Source: Limnobacter parvus (GTDB lineage: Bacteria; Pseudomonadota; Gammaproteobacteria; Burkholderiales; Burkholderiaceae_B). From it: a stretch of DNA of 64,000 nt. The position numbers and the translations under genes were made by a program. The stretch is from contig NZ_JANKHG010000018.1 of assembly GCF_024623725.1 (NCBI RefSeq), positions 1 through 64,000 of the forward strand. Reading direction: 5' to 3'. Under the pieces are notes generated by a model. The model made no database searches. It was not told where the DNA came from and was given only the letters and a program-made list of their open reading frames with translations. Within the stretch, counting starts at the first letter, position 1. Each line of letters opens with the position of its first letter. Positions 10,631 to 20,080 of the stretch are shown piece after piece.

Positions 10631-10718
10631 GGGCTGTCCGGGTAGAAATGTGGGCACAAAAAACATTTTAAAGCCAATCTACCCGGACAAATGATGCGGC
10701 AATGCCGATCAGCCGATT

Positions 10719-12050
10719 CTAGAGAATGAATTGCGCGAGATCTTCCGATTTGGCGGCTTCACCCAGGCGGGAATCAACAAATTCAGCTGTAATTGTTACA
10801 GCTTTCGGCTGGCCATTGGCATCAAAAGCTACTTCTTCCAAAAGACGCTCCATCACTGTGTACAAACGTCGAGCACCAATGTTTTCGGTTTTCTCGTTCA
10901 CAGTAAATGCTATCTCGGCCAGCCTGCGCACGCCTTCGTCGGTGAATTCCAGTTCTACACCGTCGGTGGCCAGCAAGGCTTTGTACTGCTCGGTCAAACA
11001 GGCGTCCGTGCTGGTCAGAATTCGCTTGAAATCGTCCACGGTAAGCGATTCCAGTTCAACCCGGATCGGGAAGCGACCCTGAAGTTCAGGAATAAGGTCC
11101 GAAGGACGGGACAAGTGGAATGCGCCGCTGGCCACAAACAAAATATGGTCTGTTTTTATCATGCCGTACTTGGTGTTGACCGTGGTGCCTTCAACCAATG
11201 GCAACAAATCGCGCTGCACACCCTGGCGAGACACATCGGTGCCACGGCCATCGGCCTTGGTGGCGATTTTGTCGATTTCATCGAGAAACACGATACCGTC
11301 TTGTTCAACGCGAACAATTGCTTTAGCGCGCACTTCTTCTTCATTTACTCGCTTGGCCGCTTCTTCATCTTGAATGACCTTCAGTGCCTCAGACACTTTC
11401 ATTTTGCGCAACTTTTTCTTGCCGCCCGACATGTTTTGAAACATGGATTGCAATTGCCCGGTCAGCTCTTCCATGCCGGGGGGACCAACCACATCCAAAT
11501 TGGGTGACGTTGCAGCCACTTCGATTTCAATTTCTTTGTCGTCGAGTTCGCCTGCGAATAACTTTTCACGAAAACGAATCCGCGTGCGGTTTTCGTCGGG
11601 TTCCGGCGCTTTTTCTGTGAATCCGAAATCGCGTGCGGGAGGCAGCAAAGCATCCAGTACACGATCAAAAGCGGCTGTCTTGGCTTCTTCAACCACACCG
11701 CCCTGCGCTTCTTCGCGCACCTGCTTCAATGCAATTTCCATCAAGTCGCGAATGATGGTGTCGACATCGCGACCCACATAACCCACCTCAGTGAACTTGG
11801 TGGCCTCGATCTTTATGAAAGGCGCATTGGCAAGCCTGGCAAGGCGACGTGCAATCTCGGTTTTGCCCACACCTGTGGGGCCGATCATCAAAATGTTTTT
11901 GGGTGTAATTTCTTGGCGCAAAGGCATGGCCACTTGCATGCGGCGCCAACGGTTGCGAAGTGCCACAGCGACAGCGCGTTTCGCAGCATCTTGGCCGACA
12001 ATGTTCTTGTTGAGTTCTTCAACAATGTTTGCGGGGGTCAATTGAGTCAT
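10719..12050 (-). CDS. hslU: HslUV protease ATPase subunit
   Basis: 443 residues from the ATG at 12050, the same length as E. coli HslU. The Walker A motif is GPTGVGKT and Walker B is [10 protein letters not shown]; the C-terminus EDLAQFIL is the tail that inserts into HslV. The AAA+ unfoldase feeds substrates to the HslV peptidase. Its start overlaps the hslV stop by ATGA (12047-12050). Confidence 0.98.
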   Translation of the reverse strand: MTQLTPANIVEELNKNIVGQDAAKRAVAVALRNRWRRMQVAMPLRQEITPKNILMIGPTGVGKTEIARRLARLANAPFIKIEATKFTEVGYVGRDVDTIIRDLMEIALKQVREEAQGGVVEEAKTAAFDRVLDALLPPARDFGFTEKAPEPDENRTRIRFREKLFAGELDDKEIEIEVAATSPNLDVVGPPGMEELTGQLQSMFQNMSGGKKKLRKMKVSEALKVIQDEEAAKRVNEEEVRAKAIVRVEQDGIVFLDEIDKIATKADGRGTDVSRQGVQRDLLPLVEGTTVNTKYGMIKTDHILFVASGAFHLSRPSDLIPELQGRFPIRVELESLTVDDFKRILTSTDACLTEQYKALLATDGVELEFTDEGVRRLAEIAFTVNEKTENIGARRLYTVMERLLEEVAFDANGQPKAVTITAEFVDSRLGEAAKSEDLAQFIL

Positions 12051-12583
12051 GGCAGCACTTCGATGGTGTGGTGTTGGTTGGTGTAAATACACAATTCGCC
12101 GGCAATCGTAAGTGCTTTCTTCACGATTTCTTCGGGCTGCAATTCGGTGTTTTCAAGCAATGCTTTGGCTGCGGAATGTGCATACGCGCCGCCGCTGCCG
12201 ATGGCCACCAGACCTTGCTCGGGTTCCAGTACATCACCGTTGCCGGTAATAATAAGGGAATGATTTTCATCGGCCACGGCCAGCATGGCTTCTAGCCTGC
12301 GCAGCATGCGATCGGTGCGCCATTCCTTGGCCAGCTCTACCGCAGCACGCAGCAAGTGGCCCGAGTGTTTTTCAAGTTGTGCCTCAAAATGCTCAAACAG
12401 CGTAAACGCGTCGGCCGTGCCGCCCGCAAACCCAGCGAGAATTTTATTGTGATGCAAGCGGCGAACCTTGCGCGCTGAGCCTTTGACCACAATGTGGCCC
12501 AAAGTAACCTGCCCGTCGCCACCAAGTGCAACCTTGCTGCCCCGGCGTACGGACAAAATGGTGGTTCCGTGATATTGCTCCAT
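12047..12583 (-). CDS. hslV: HslUV protease peptidase subunit
   Basis: 178 residues. The N-terminus is MEQYHG followed by TTILSVRRG, so a six-residue propeptide is removed to expose the catalytic Thr7. [14 protein letters not shown] in the second half is characteristic of HslV, the proteasome-beta-like dodecamer. It overlaps hslU by four bases, giving translational coupling. The heat-shock role is known for the family; I did not identify a sigma-32 promoter in the 58 bases before it. Confidence 0.98.
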   Translation of the reverse strand: MEQYHGTTILSVRRGSKVALGGDGQVTLGHIVVKGSARKVRRLHHNKILAGFAGGTADAFTLFEHFEAQLEKHSGHLLRAAVELAKEWRTDRMLRRLEAMLAVADENHSLIITGNGDVLEPEQGLVAIGSGGAYAHSAAKALLENTELQPEEIVKKALTIAGELCIYTNQHHTIEVLP

Positions 12584-12641
12584 GCCTTTCCTTAGTTGGG
12601 TGTGTTGCCCTTTGGCGGGCTGATTCTTGATTTGGGGACGA

Positions 12642-13643
12642 TCAGGGCAGGATCAAGTCTTGCTTGATGACGGGCTCGACGTTAACAAATGCAGTGAGCT
12701 CGATGGCCGCTTCATTGGCCTGGTCAATTGACATGAATGGCCCTACCAGGACGCGGTGAACCCCCGACTCAGACAAAATTTGGCTGACCTTGCCAAAACT
12801 TTCATGATTGGTGGAAACCTGATTCACCAAGGCTTCGGCGTTGCTTTTGCTGCCGAATGCGCCAATTTGAAGGTAGAGCGGTGTCCGGTGAGCAGGCACC
12901 AAGGCTGATGGCTTAGGCATGCCAACTTGCTCAACACGCACGCCATTGTTGGCCAGCTGCCTGCCATTTTTATCGGCGTGGTATTGGGCAATTGCATCGG
13001 GTGTCATTTTTTCAACCAGCACGTCTGCACTGCCTTGTCGAATGTAGTCGAGTTGAAAAGCCGCGGCGTAGCTTAGGTCGATAATTCGGCCCCGCAAGAA
13101 GGGGCCTCGGTCGTTCACACGAACAATGACAGACTTGCCATTGGTCAGATTGGTCACCTTGGCATAACTGGGCAGCGGCAAAGTGGGGTGCGCCGCTGTC
13201 ATTTGATGCATGTCGTAAATTTCACCGTTGGCAGTTTTGGCACCATGAAATTTCTTGCCATACCAACTGGCTCGTCCTTTTTGGGTGTAAGGCTCTTCCA
13301 ACGATGTTTGCGGTTTGAAGCTTTGACCCATGACGGTGTATGGCCGAGTGTTGCGAATCGCAATGGGCTCCAACTGGGGGACTGCGGACGGCAGATCGTC
13401 CAGGTTGGCTGGGCGAAGATCGCCGGGGCCATCGTCCAAGTAGTATCCACCACCTTGGGGCGCAGGCTCCCAATTTTCATGTTTGACCGGCGGTGGCGCA
13501 CTGGGCTTGCTTGCAATTTGACGCGGCGCAGGAGGGGGGCTTGGCTGATCCAGAGGAACACTCGAACAGGCACCAAGTCCCAACGCCAAGCTGGCCACTG
13601 CCAGACCGCGAATCAAGCTACCCCAACAGACCACTGCCCCCAT
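12642..13643 (-). CDS. rlpA: RlpA-like septal lytic transglycosylase lipoprotein
   Basis: 333 residues from the ATG at 13643, with a GGGGG ribosome site; a GTG two codons upstream is also open. A lipoprotein signal ends LGLGAC with acylated Cys26. A Pro-rich linker is followed by the double-psi beta-barrel domain ([34 protein letters not shown]) and a C-terminal SPOR domain of about 75 residues. The family cleaves denuded glycan strands at the septum. It follows dsbA after 17 bases and probably shares its transcript. Confidence 0.95.
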   Translation of the reverse strand: MGAVVCWGSLIRGLAVASLALGLGACSSVPLDQPSPPPAPRQIASKPSAPPPVKHENWEPAPQGGGYYLDDGPGDLRPANLDDLPSAVPQLEPIAIRNTRPYTVMGQSFKPQTSLEEPYTQKGRASWYGKKFHGAKTANGEIYDMHQMTAAHPTLPLPSYAKVTNLTNGKSVIVRVNDRGPFLRGRIIDLSYAAAFQLDYIRQGSADVLVEKMTPDAIAQYHADKNGRQLANNGVRVEQVGMPKPSALVPAHRTPLYLQIGAFGSKSNAEALVNQVSTNHESFGKVSQILSESGVHRVLVGPFMSIDQANEAAIELTAFVNVEPVIKQDLILP

Positions 13644-13660
13644 GCTCACCCCCTAACCGA

Positions 13661-14302
13661 TTAAGCCTGACGCTGACGCTTGATCAGCGTTTCCGCAACC
13701 CGAATTGCATTGTCTTCAGAACCCGCAATGGACGCAGAGGTGAAAAACTTGCCATCAATGCCCAGAGTGGGCACACCATCGGCACCGTAGTTTTCAAACA
13801 AGGCTTTGGCTTGTGCACATTTGGCGTTCACACCAAAGGACTTGAATACGTTAGCAAACTCTTCTCGCTTAAGGCCTATTGACTCGGCGAAATCGAAAAT
13901 TTGGGCGTCGTTGGCCAATTGCTTTTTGTCTTTGTGCATGGCCTCGAACACTTTGATGTTCGCCACATCCAGCTTTCCCATCGCTTCAAGAGTGTAATAC
14001 AGACGCTGATGGCCTTGGAAGTTGACTCGCTGGCTTTGGAACACAATTGGCACCTTGGTGAACACCACGTCGCTGGGCAGCTTTTTGGCCCAAGCATTCA
14101 CTTTGGGCTCAAAGTTGTAGCAATGAATACATCCATACCAGAAAAACTCAACCACATCGATTTTTCCTGGAGTAGAGCGCGGCACTTCTTTGCTGACCTT
14201 GCGAAAGGCTCCAGAATCCTGAGCGATGACCGGCGACAAACCGCCGAGCGAGCCCACCACACCCAATGCCACCGCACTTTGAATTAATTCACGACGCTTC
14301 AT
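13661..14302 (-). CDS. dsbA: Periplasmic thiol:disulfide oxidoreductase DsbA
   Basis: 213 residues with a signal peptide ending near PVIAQDS. The redox motif Cys58-Ile-His-Cys61 lies in FFWYGCIHCYNF and the cis-proline loop is GVPTLGID. It introduces disulfides into exported proteins. GGAGTAAAAAC gives a clear ribosome site. It sits between a SPOR-domain gene (4-base gap) and rlpA, a grouping common in Burkholderiales. Confidence 0.96.
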   Translation of the reverse strand: MKRRELIQSAVALGVVGSLGGLSPVIAQDSGAFRKVSKEVPRSTPGKIDVVEFFWYGCIHCYNFEPKVNAWAKKLPSDVVFTKVPIVFQSQRVNFQGHQRLYYTLEAMGKLDVANIKVFEAMHKDKKQLANDAQIFDFAESIGLKREEFANVFKSFGVNAKCAQAKALFENYGADGVPTLGIDGKFFTSASIAGSEDNAIRVAETLIKRQRQA

Positions 14303-14306
14303 GTTT

Positions 14307-14885
14307 TTACTCCTTGACTACAGTTGCTTCGAATCCACCTTTGGTAAGCGGGATTCGGGCTTGATAGGCTTCATTCGCACTGACGAAGGGGCCAACACGA
14401 ACGCGATTCACAATATTTCCGTTGACCTCACCCACAGCGATTTCCGATTCAGTTCCAACGAAGGCCAACTGCGCCCGCAATTGCTCCGCATCTTCCCGAT
14501 TCCTGAAACTACCCAACTGCAAGAAGTAGACGGTCTGGGCAACAGGTTCAACTTGCTCGGTTGGAGTGGAGTCGGCGGTCTGAGGTTCCGTTCCCTGCTG
14601 GAATGGGTCTGCAGTTACCACATTGCCTTGATTAGCATTGGCTTTTCCATAAATTGCAGAATTCGGATCGGGGGGGTTATTGCCAGGGCCTGGCGACACC
14701 TTGGCCACCGCGCCCTGCGTTTCAGCCCCCGAGAAAGGCAATTCAGACTTGCTGACAAAGAGGGCCACGCCCAACGCGATTAGCAGTCCAAACACCATGC
14801 CGAATACGAAAGCCGGAATGGCGTTGCCCTTGGATTTGTGGGCTTGGGGTTTTGCTTTTGATTGAGCCGATTTTGATTGTGCCAT
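14307..14885 (-). CDS. SPOR-domain membrane protein (FtsN-like)
   Basis: 192 residues from the ATG at 14885; the frame is open to 15023 but has no family-like sequence there. A short Lys-rich cytoplasmic tail, one membrane helix (FVFGMVFGLLIALGVALFV), an Ala/Pro-rich linker and a C-terminal SPOR domain (VYFLQLGSFRNREDAEQLRA ... VRVGPFVS) make an FtsN-like bitopic protein. SPOR domains bind denuded septal peptidoglycan. First gene of the SPOR-dsbA-rlpA group. Confidence 0.9.
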   Translation of the reverse strand: MAQSKSAQSKAKPQAHKSKGNAIPAFVFGMVFGLLIALGVALFVSKSELPFSGAETQGAVAKVSPGPGNNPPDPNSAIYGKANANQGNVVTADPFQQGTEPQTADSTPTEQVEPVAQTVYFLQLGSFRNREDAEQLRAQLAFVGTESEIAVGEVNGNIVNRVRVGPFVSANEAYQARIPLTKGGFEATVVKE

Positions 14886-15057
14886 TGGGGGTTTGAACCT
14901 GTCCTTGAAAAACTCACCCTGAATTATGCCCGAAGGCGACCCGCAGATGCGACCCAAACGCGCCGGGCACTGAATGGGATTGTCCTCATGCTGTAAAGTG
15001 TAGCCTGCGTGGGCAATGCCCATATTTCAATCAAAAAGTCGCCAAAAAAGGTGTTTT

Positions 15058-16578
15058 GTGGGTCTAGACTATCTAAAACGCATACTGACTGCGAAAGTTT
15101 ACGATGTGGCCATCGAAACTCCACTGGAGCGTGCGCATTCTTTGTCGATACGCACCGGCAATGAGGTGTTGCTCAAGCGCGAGGACATGCAAAAGGTGTT
15201 CAGCTTCAAGCTGCGCGGTGCTTACAACAAGATGGCGCACCTTACCCCGATTCAGCTTGAACGCGGCGTGATTGCTGCATCTGCAGGCAACCATGCGCAG
15301 GGCGTGGCCTTGTCTGCGGCCAAAATGAATTGCCTGGCCACCATTGTGATGCCCACCACCACCCCCGCCCTGAAAATTGATGCGGTTAAACGCTTTGGCG
15401 GCGACTGGGTGAATGTGGTGCTGTTTGGTGAGAGTTACAGCGATGCGGCAGGCCACGCCGCCGAATTGGCAAAAGCAAAAGGGTTAACCTTCGTACACCC
15501 ATTTGATGACCCTGACGTCATTGCGGGCCAAGGCACCGTGGGCATGGAAATTCTGCGCCAGCACCAAAACCCGATTCATGCCATTTTTATTGCCATTGGT
15601 GGCGGTGGTTTGGCTGCGGGTGTGGGTGCTTATGTAAAGCAACTGCGCCCAGATATTAAAATCATTGGCGTGCAAACCATAGATTCCGACGCCATGGCCC
15701 AAAGCATGGAGAACCACCAACGCGTGACTTTGGCTGAGGTGGGCCTGTTTTCCGACGGTACCGCAGTGAAACTGGTGGGCGAAGAAACCTTCCGCCTGTG
15801 CGAGAAATATGTGGACGGCATTGTGCGGGTAACAACCGATGAAGCTTGTGCCGCCATTAAGGACGTGTTTCAAGACACCCGCAGCATTCTGGAACCCGCC
15901 GGTGCATTGGCTGTGGCGGGCTTGAAGCAATACGCCGCTGAAATGGGTTTGCAAAACCAGACACTGGTTGCGATTTCCTGTGGCGCCAACATGAACTTTG
16001 ACCGCCTGCGCTTTGTGGCAGAACGTGCCGAAGTGGGCGAACAGCGCGAAGCAATTTTCGCGATTACAGTGCCGGAAGAACGCGGCAGTTTCAGGAAATT
16101 TTGTGACCTGCTGGGCCCCACGAATGTGACTGAATTCAACTACCGCATGTCCGATTCAGCCAAGGCCAATATTTTTGTGGGCATTCAAATCGGCAACCGG
16201 GCGCAGGCTGATGAGCTGCAACAACGCTTTATCGCCTCAGGCTTTGATGCTCTGAACCTGACCGACGATGAAATGGCTAAGCTGCACTTGCGCCACATGG
16301 TGGGCGGCCGTTCGAATTTGGCTGACCATGAACTGGTGTACCGCTTTGAATTTCCCGAGCGGCCTGGTGCACTGACCAAATTCCTGACCGCTTTGAACCC
16401 TGGCTGGAACATCAGTCTGTTTCACTACCGCAACCATGGTGCTGACTATGGCCGCATTCTGGTGGGCATTCAAGTGCCACCCGCGGACCATGCTGAGTTC
16501 GACAAGTTTGTGAAACAGTTGGGCTACCCGGCGGTGAACGAAACCGAGAACCCGGCGTACAAGCTGTTTTTGAAGTGA
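15058..16578 (+). CDS. ilvA: Biosynthetic threonine deaminase
   Basis: 506 residues from the GTG at 15058, which has AAAAAAGG eight bases upstream and gives the usual start GLDYLKRIL. An in-frame ATG at 15016 would add 14 atypical residues. The PLP lysine is Lys51 in SFKLRGAYNKM, and the glycine loop is IGGGGLAAG. The C-terminal third has two ACT-like regulatory subdomains (IFAITVPEERGSF and YRFEFPERPGAL), so feedback inhibition by isoleucine is expected. It is divergent from the SPOR gene. Confidence 0.96.
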   Translation: MGLDYLKRILTAKVYDVAIETPLERAHSLSIRTGNEVLLKREDMQKVFSFKLRGAYNKMAHLTPIQLERGVIAASAGNHAQGVALSAAKMNCLATIVMPTTTPALKIDAVKRFGGDWVNVVLFGESYSDAAGHAAELAKAKGLTFVHPFDDPDVIAGQGTVGMEILRQHQNPIHAIFIAIGGGGLAAGVGAYVKQLRPDIKIIGVQTIDSDAMAQSMENHQRVTLAEVGLFSDGTAVKLVGEETFRLCEKYVDGIVRVTTDEACAAIKDVFQDTRSILEPAGALAVAGLKQYAAEMGLQNQTLVAISCGANMNFDRLRFVAERAEVGEQREAIFAITVPEERGSFRKFCDLLGPTNVTEFNYRMSDSAKANIFVGIQIGNRAQADELQQRFIASGFDALNLTDDEMAKLHLRHMVGGRSNLADHELVYRFEFPERPGALTKFLTALNPGWNISLFHYRNHGADYGRILVGIQVPPADHAEFDKFVKQLGYPAVNETENPAYKLFLK

Positions 16579-16815
16579 TGACGATGCTTCGCAAAGCTTG
16601 AAGTCGCTTGGTGCAGATTGAATGCCTGATGCTTCATGGCCTTGTCGGGCTTTGGTTCCCTTATTTGATTCTTGCTCGGTGCATGCGAAACGCCAAGCGT
16701 GTTCGCATCATGCCCTTCGGGCCTGCACCTCGCATTAAATCAAACCGGGAAGCCCGCCTTGAATCGGCCACAAAGCATCAGGCACACAACATTTCCTAGC
16801 GCCTTCGGATCTTGC
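16579..16815. other. Non-coding spacer between convergent ilvA and ttcA
   Basis: No convincing gene. Most of the spacer is an imperfect palindrome (16623-16784), described separately. I see no simple terminator with a T-run on either strand, so the palindrome may itself end transcription from both sides. Confidence 0.7.
16623..16784. repeat. Imperfect 162-bp palindrome between convergent genes
   Basis: Arms pair around a centre near 16703. TGCCTGATGCTT (16623) pairs with AAGCATCAGGCA (16773), TGGCC (16637) with GGCCA (16766), GGGCTT (16647) with AAGCCC (16750), TTTGATT (16664) with AATCAAA (16738), and GGTGCA (16678) with TGCACC (16724). A second, local hairpin is TGCGAA-ACGC-CAA-GCGT-G-TTCGCA at 16684-16707. 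It lies between the 3' ends of ilvA and ttcA. Confidence 0.75.
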
Positions 16816-17688
16816 TTAACACTCGTCATCCGCATCAAACGCCGTGTCGCCCGCGCCGTCCTCGAGCACTGCGCCGGGGCGAATGGTTTCAAACGGAAAC
16901 AGCTTGCGGTCCATCAGGTGCGAAGGCACCACGGTGGACAAGGATGTGAACAGATTGGCGATCCAGCGCGGGTTGTGTTTTTCCCACTGCTTGAGCAAGG
17001 CGGCCATTTCCTTGCGCTTCAAGTTTTCCTGGCTGCCGCAAAGGTTGCACGGAATAATCGGAAAGCTTTTTTCTTCAGCATAGCGGGCCAAATCACTTTC
17101 ACGGCAATAAGCCAGGGGGCGAATAATGGTGTGCTCGCCATTGTCGCTGACGAGCTTGGGTGGCATGCCTTTCATGCGGCCACCGTAAAACAAATTCAAC
17201 AACAAAGTTTGCAATATGTCGTCTTTGTGATGGCCCAAGGCCACTTTGGTGGCACCCAACTCAGTCGCAACACGGTACAAAATTCCACGGCGCAAACGTG
17301 AACACAAGGAGCAGGTGGTTTTGCCTTCAGGAATGACACGCTTCACGATTGAATATGTGTCTTGTTCTTCAATGTGAAAAGGCACATTGATGCTGCGCAA
17401 ATAATTGGGCAACACCTCTTCCGGGAAACCGGGCTGCTTTTGATCCAGGTTCACCGCAATGATGTCGAAGTGAATGGGCGCGCGCTGGCGAAGCAGCAAC
17501 AAAACATCGAGCAAGCCATAGCTGTCTTTGCCACCGGAGACACACACCATGACTTTGTCGCCGTCTTCAATCATGTTGAAGTCAGCGATGGCTTGACCCA
17601 CCTGTTTGGTCAAGCGCTTTTCAAGTTTGTTGAATTCAAACGCTTCTTTTTGCTCGGCCTTGTTGGGGAAAATGGTGATGGTTTGCAT
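16816..17688 (-). CDS. ttcA: tRNA 2-thiocytidine(32) synthetase
   Basis: 290 residues. The PP-loop SGGKDS is at 51-56. Two CxxC pairs, Cys127/Cys130 (TTCSLCSR) and Cys215/Cys218 (IPCNLCGS), match the iron-sulfur ligands of TtcA, which thiolates cytidine 32 in certain tRNAs. The C-terminal 20 residues are acidic. It follows folB after two bases and probably belongs to the SDR-folB-ttcA operon. Confidence 0.97.
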   Translation of the reverse strand: MQTITIFPNKAEQKEAFEFNKLEKRLTKQVGQAIADFNMIEDGDKVMVCVSGGKDSYGLLDVLLLLRQRAPIHFDIIAVNLDQKQPGFPEEVLPNYLRSINVPFHIEEQDTYSIVKRVIPEGKTTCSLCSRLRRGILYRVATELGATKVALGHHKDDILQTLLLNLFYGGRMKGMPPKLVSDNGEHTIIRPLAYCRESDLARYAEEKSFPIIPCNLCGSQENLKRKEMAALLKQWEKHNPRWIANLFTSLSTVVPSHLMDRKLFPFETIRPGAVLEDGAGDTAFDADDEC

Positions 17689-17690
17689 GG

Positions 17691-18095
17691 TTAAATACTC
17701 AGCGAAGATTTGAAGCGGAATACCTCCACACCGGCTGATTCACAGTCGGGGTACACCTCGGATTTTTCAGCGCGCACGCGGGCTGCCAGTACTTTGGGGT
17801 GATCAAGCACGAGGGCCAGGGTTTTGTCGACCAGCGTTTCAAGCAAGCCAATGTGGCCCGACTGGATAAGGCCGTGAATACCGGGTCGAACGAAGTCATA
17901 ATCGACCACGTCAACCAACAAATCGCGCTCGGAAGGCGTGGAAGCGCACTTCACCCAGAAATCGATATTGATGCGCACAGCCTGCGTGCGCCCCAACTCC
18001 TGGGGAAAAACGCCGATGGCTGCCGACACGTCGAAATCGCGTATGAATACGCGGCGGCAATCGGCCAAGCGAGGGTCAAAAAACCAGTCTGTCAT
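17691..18095 (-). CDS. folB: Dihydroneopterin aldolase
   Basis: 134 residues with the FolB fold: [20 protein letters not shown] at the start, [11 protein letters not shown] for the substrate loop, and [20 protein letters not shown] carrying the conserved lysine. It converts dihydroneopterin to hydroxymethyl-dihydropterin in folate synthesis. It overlaps the upstream SDR gene by ATGA, which supports a pterin role for that SDR. Confidence 0.94.
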   Translation of the reverse strand: MTDWFFDPRLADCRRVFIRDFDVSAAIGVFPQELGRTQAVRINIDFWVKCASTPSERDLLVDVVDYDFVRPGIHGLIQSGHIGLLETLVDKTLALVLDHPKVLAARVRAEKSEVYPDCESAGVEVFRFKSSLSI

Positions 18096-18874
18096 GGTGT
18101 CATCATGCTGAAATCGCGCGCCATGGGCACCAAATGCTGCCCACCATCCACAAGAATGGTGGTGCCAGTGATTGCGCGGCTTTGCACCAAAAACAGCACC
18201 GTGTTGGCAATGTCTTGGGGCTCGGAAGATTTATTCAAGGGCGAAATTCGGTGGGTGTTCTCGAATTGCGCGTCGGTTTGTAAATGCGATATCAAAGTTA
18301 GGCCGGGGGCCACGCCCACCACGCGCACTTTGGGCGCCAGTTCCATGGCCAGCATGGTGGTGGCAGTTTCAAGCCCGGCTTTGGTCAGCGTGTAGCTTAA
18401 AAAATCGGGGTTCAGGTTTTTCAGTTTTTGATCAAGCAAATTCACTACAACTGCCTGTTCGTAGTCTGGCACGTGGTGAAACAAGCGCTTGGCCAATTGA
18501 ATGGGTGCAGCCAAATTGGATGCCATGTGCCGGTGGAACAGTGCAGGTTGAAAATTTTCACCTGAATCAAATTCAAACAAGGAAGCATTGTTGACCACGC
18601 AGCGGATGGGGCCAGCTTTCTCGGCTTCATCAAACAGAGCGTCCACTTCGTCAGGCTTCTCAAGATCGGCCTGAACCACCACGCACTGAACGCCAAAAGC
18701 CTGGATTTCCACTGCGGTGTCTCGGGCCTCGTTCAGGGAGCTTCGGCAATGCAACACAATCGACCAGCCAGCGCGCGCCAATTCAAGCGCAATGGCTTTG
18801 CCCAATCGCTTCGCGCCGCCTGTTACCAAGGCGAACTGCGGTGAGGATGATGTCGATAGTTTTAATTGCGTCAT
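18092..18874 (-). CDS. SDR oxidoreductase, pteridine-reductase-like
   Basis: 260 residues. The motif TGGAKRLGKAIA followed by HCRSSLNEA resembles FolM/PTR1 pteridine reductases, where the Arg after TGxxx and the H-x-R-S segment bind NADPH. Tyr and Lys of the SYTLTK catalytic motif and an NNAS motif are present. Coupling to folB by a four-base overlap supports reduction of dihydropterins. FolM is the most likely assignment, but a general SDR is possible. Confidence 0.8.
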   Translation of the reverse strand: MTQLKLSTSSSPQFALVTGGAKRLGKAIALELARAGWSIVLHCRSSLNEARDTAVEIQAFGVQCVVVQADLEKPDEVDALFDEAEKAGPIRCVVNNASLFEFDSGENFQPALFHRHMASNLAAPIQLAKRLFHHVPDYEQAVVVNLLDQKLKNLNPDFLSYTLTKAGLETATTMLAMELAPKVRVVGVAPGLTLISHLQTDAQFENTHRISPLNKSSEPQDIANTVLFLVQSRAITGTTILVDGGQHLVPMARDFSMMTP

Positions 18875-18982
18875 CGGTTAGAATCTAAAACGTATCAAAG
18901 CGAACATGAATATTGCTGCAATGTTGCCCCAAGGCTTTGATTTTTAAAAGAACAACCCTCTATTCTAAACCAGACCTGCCCC

Positions 18983-20080
18983 ATGCTGTCGAATTTTAAT
19001 CAAGCCACTCGCTTTGATGCATTCATGCACTTTGCCCTGTACCACCCGCAACACGGGTATTACAGCCGGGGCGACCGCATTTTTGGCCGCGATGGCGACT
19101 TCATAACCGCGCCCGAACTAAGCCCCCTGTTTGGTCAAACCATTGGCAAGGCAATTCGTGGTGTACTGCCACGCTGCAACGGCGTGGTGTATGAGTTTGG
19201 CGCGGGCACAGGGCAACTGGCCTGTGATGTATTGAGCAGTGCGGGCGACTTGGTTACGCAATACAACATTGTTGATTTGTCAGGGGGCCTGAAAACAGTT
19301 CAACTTGCAAGGCTGACCGCGCAGCATGGCCCGGAAGTACTCAAGAAAATTCAATGGCTGAGCAAGCTGCCAGAACGTATCCAAGGCGTGGTGCTTGGCA
19401 ACGAAATTCTGGATGCAACCCCGGTGCGGCGATTCAAATGGCACAGCAACGGGCCACTGGAAGCCTGGGTCCAATATATTGACGATCGATTGCAGTTTGT
19501 ATGGAAACCAGCCGACCCACTGTTTGCCACGGAAATTCAAAAAATGAACGCCTTGTATGGCCCATGGCCTGAGGGGTTCGAATCAGAAATTGCAGAACAG
19601 AGCACTGCTTGGGTGCGCACAATTACCGAACGGTTAAACGGCGTGGCCTTGTTGATTGACTATGGTTTTCACGCCGCCATGTACTACCACCCCACCCGCA
19701 GCCAGGGCACCTTGCGTGCCACCAGCCGCCACACGGCGCACGATGATTTTTTGGTGAAGGTGGGGGAACAGGATTTGACTGCGCATGTGAACTTCAGCGC
19801 AGTGTATGAGGCGCTAAGCAGCTGCGCAGGCGAACTGGAAGGCTATTGCCACCAAGGGGAATTTTTGCTGGGACATGGCATTCTGGATTTGGCAGCGCAA
19901 CAAGCAGAATTTACACACCCTACACTTGGGGTACTGCTGCGCCAAAACCTCAATACGCTATTGAACGAAGCGGACATGGGTGAGGCATTCAAGGTAATTT
20001 GCTGGAGCAAAAGCGTGAATGCCGACGACACAGCGTTAAACAGTGTGTTCCTGAAGCACGATCGAAGCGGAGATCTTTAG
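18983..20080 (+). CDS. MidA-family SAM-dependent methyltransferase
   Basis: 365 residues. N-terminal FMHFALYHPQHGYYSRG and FITAPELSPLFGQTIG, followed by the SAM motif VYEFGAGTGQLACDVL, match the DUF185/NDUFAF7 (MidA) family, arginine methyltransferases that act in complex I assembly in mitochondria; the bacterial substrate is not established. It is divergent from the folate SDR, and its last four bases overlap the convergent SPOR gene. Confidence 0.9.
   Translation: MLSNFNQATRFDAFMHFALYHPQHGYYSRGDRIFGRDGDFITAPELSPLFGQTIGKAIRGVLPRCNGVVYEFGAGTGQLACDVLSSAGDLVTQYNIVDLSGGLKTVQLARLTAQHGPEVLKKIQWLSKLPERIQGVVLGNEILDATPVRRFKWHSNGPLEAWVQYIDDRLQFVWKPADPLFATEIQKMNALYGPWPEGFESEIAEQSTAWVRTITERLNGVALLIDYGFHAAMYYHPTRSQGTLRATSRHTAHDDFLVKVGEQDLTAHVNFSAVYEALSSCAGELEGYCHQGEFLLGHGILDLAAQQAEFTHPTLGVLLRQNLNTLLNEADMGEAFKVICWSKSVNADDTALNSVFLKHDRSGDL

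Noticed and set aside
16600-16800. Remnant of an insertion sequence in the ilvA-ttcA spacer
   Set aside because: There is an inverted repeat but no transposase fragment and no visible target duplication.
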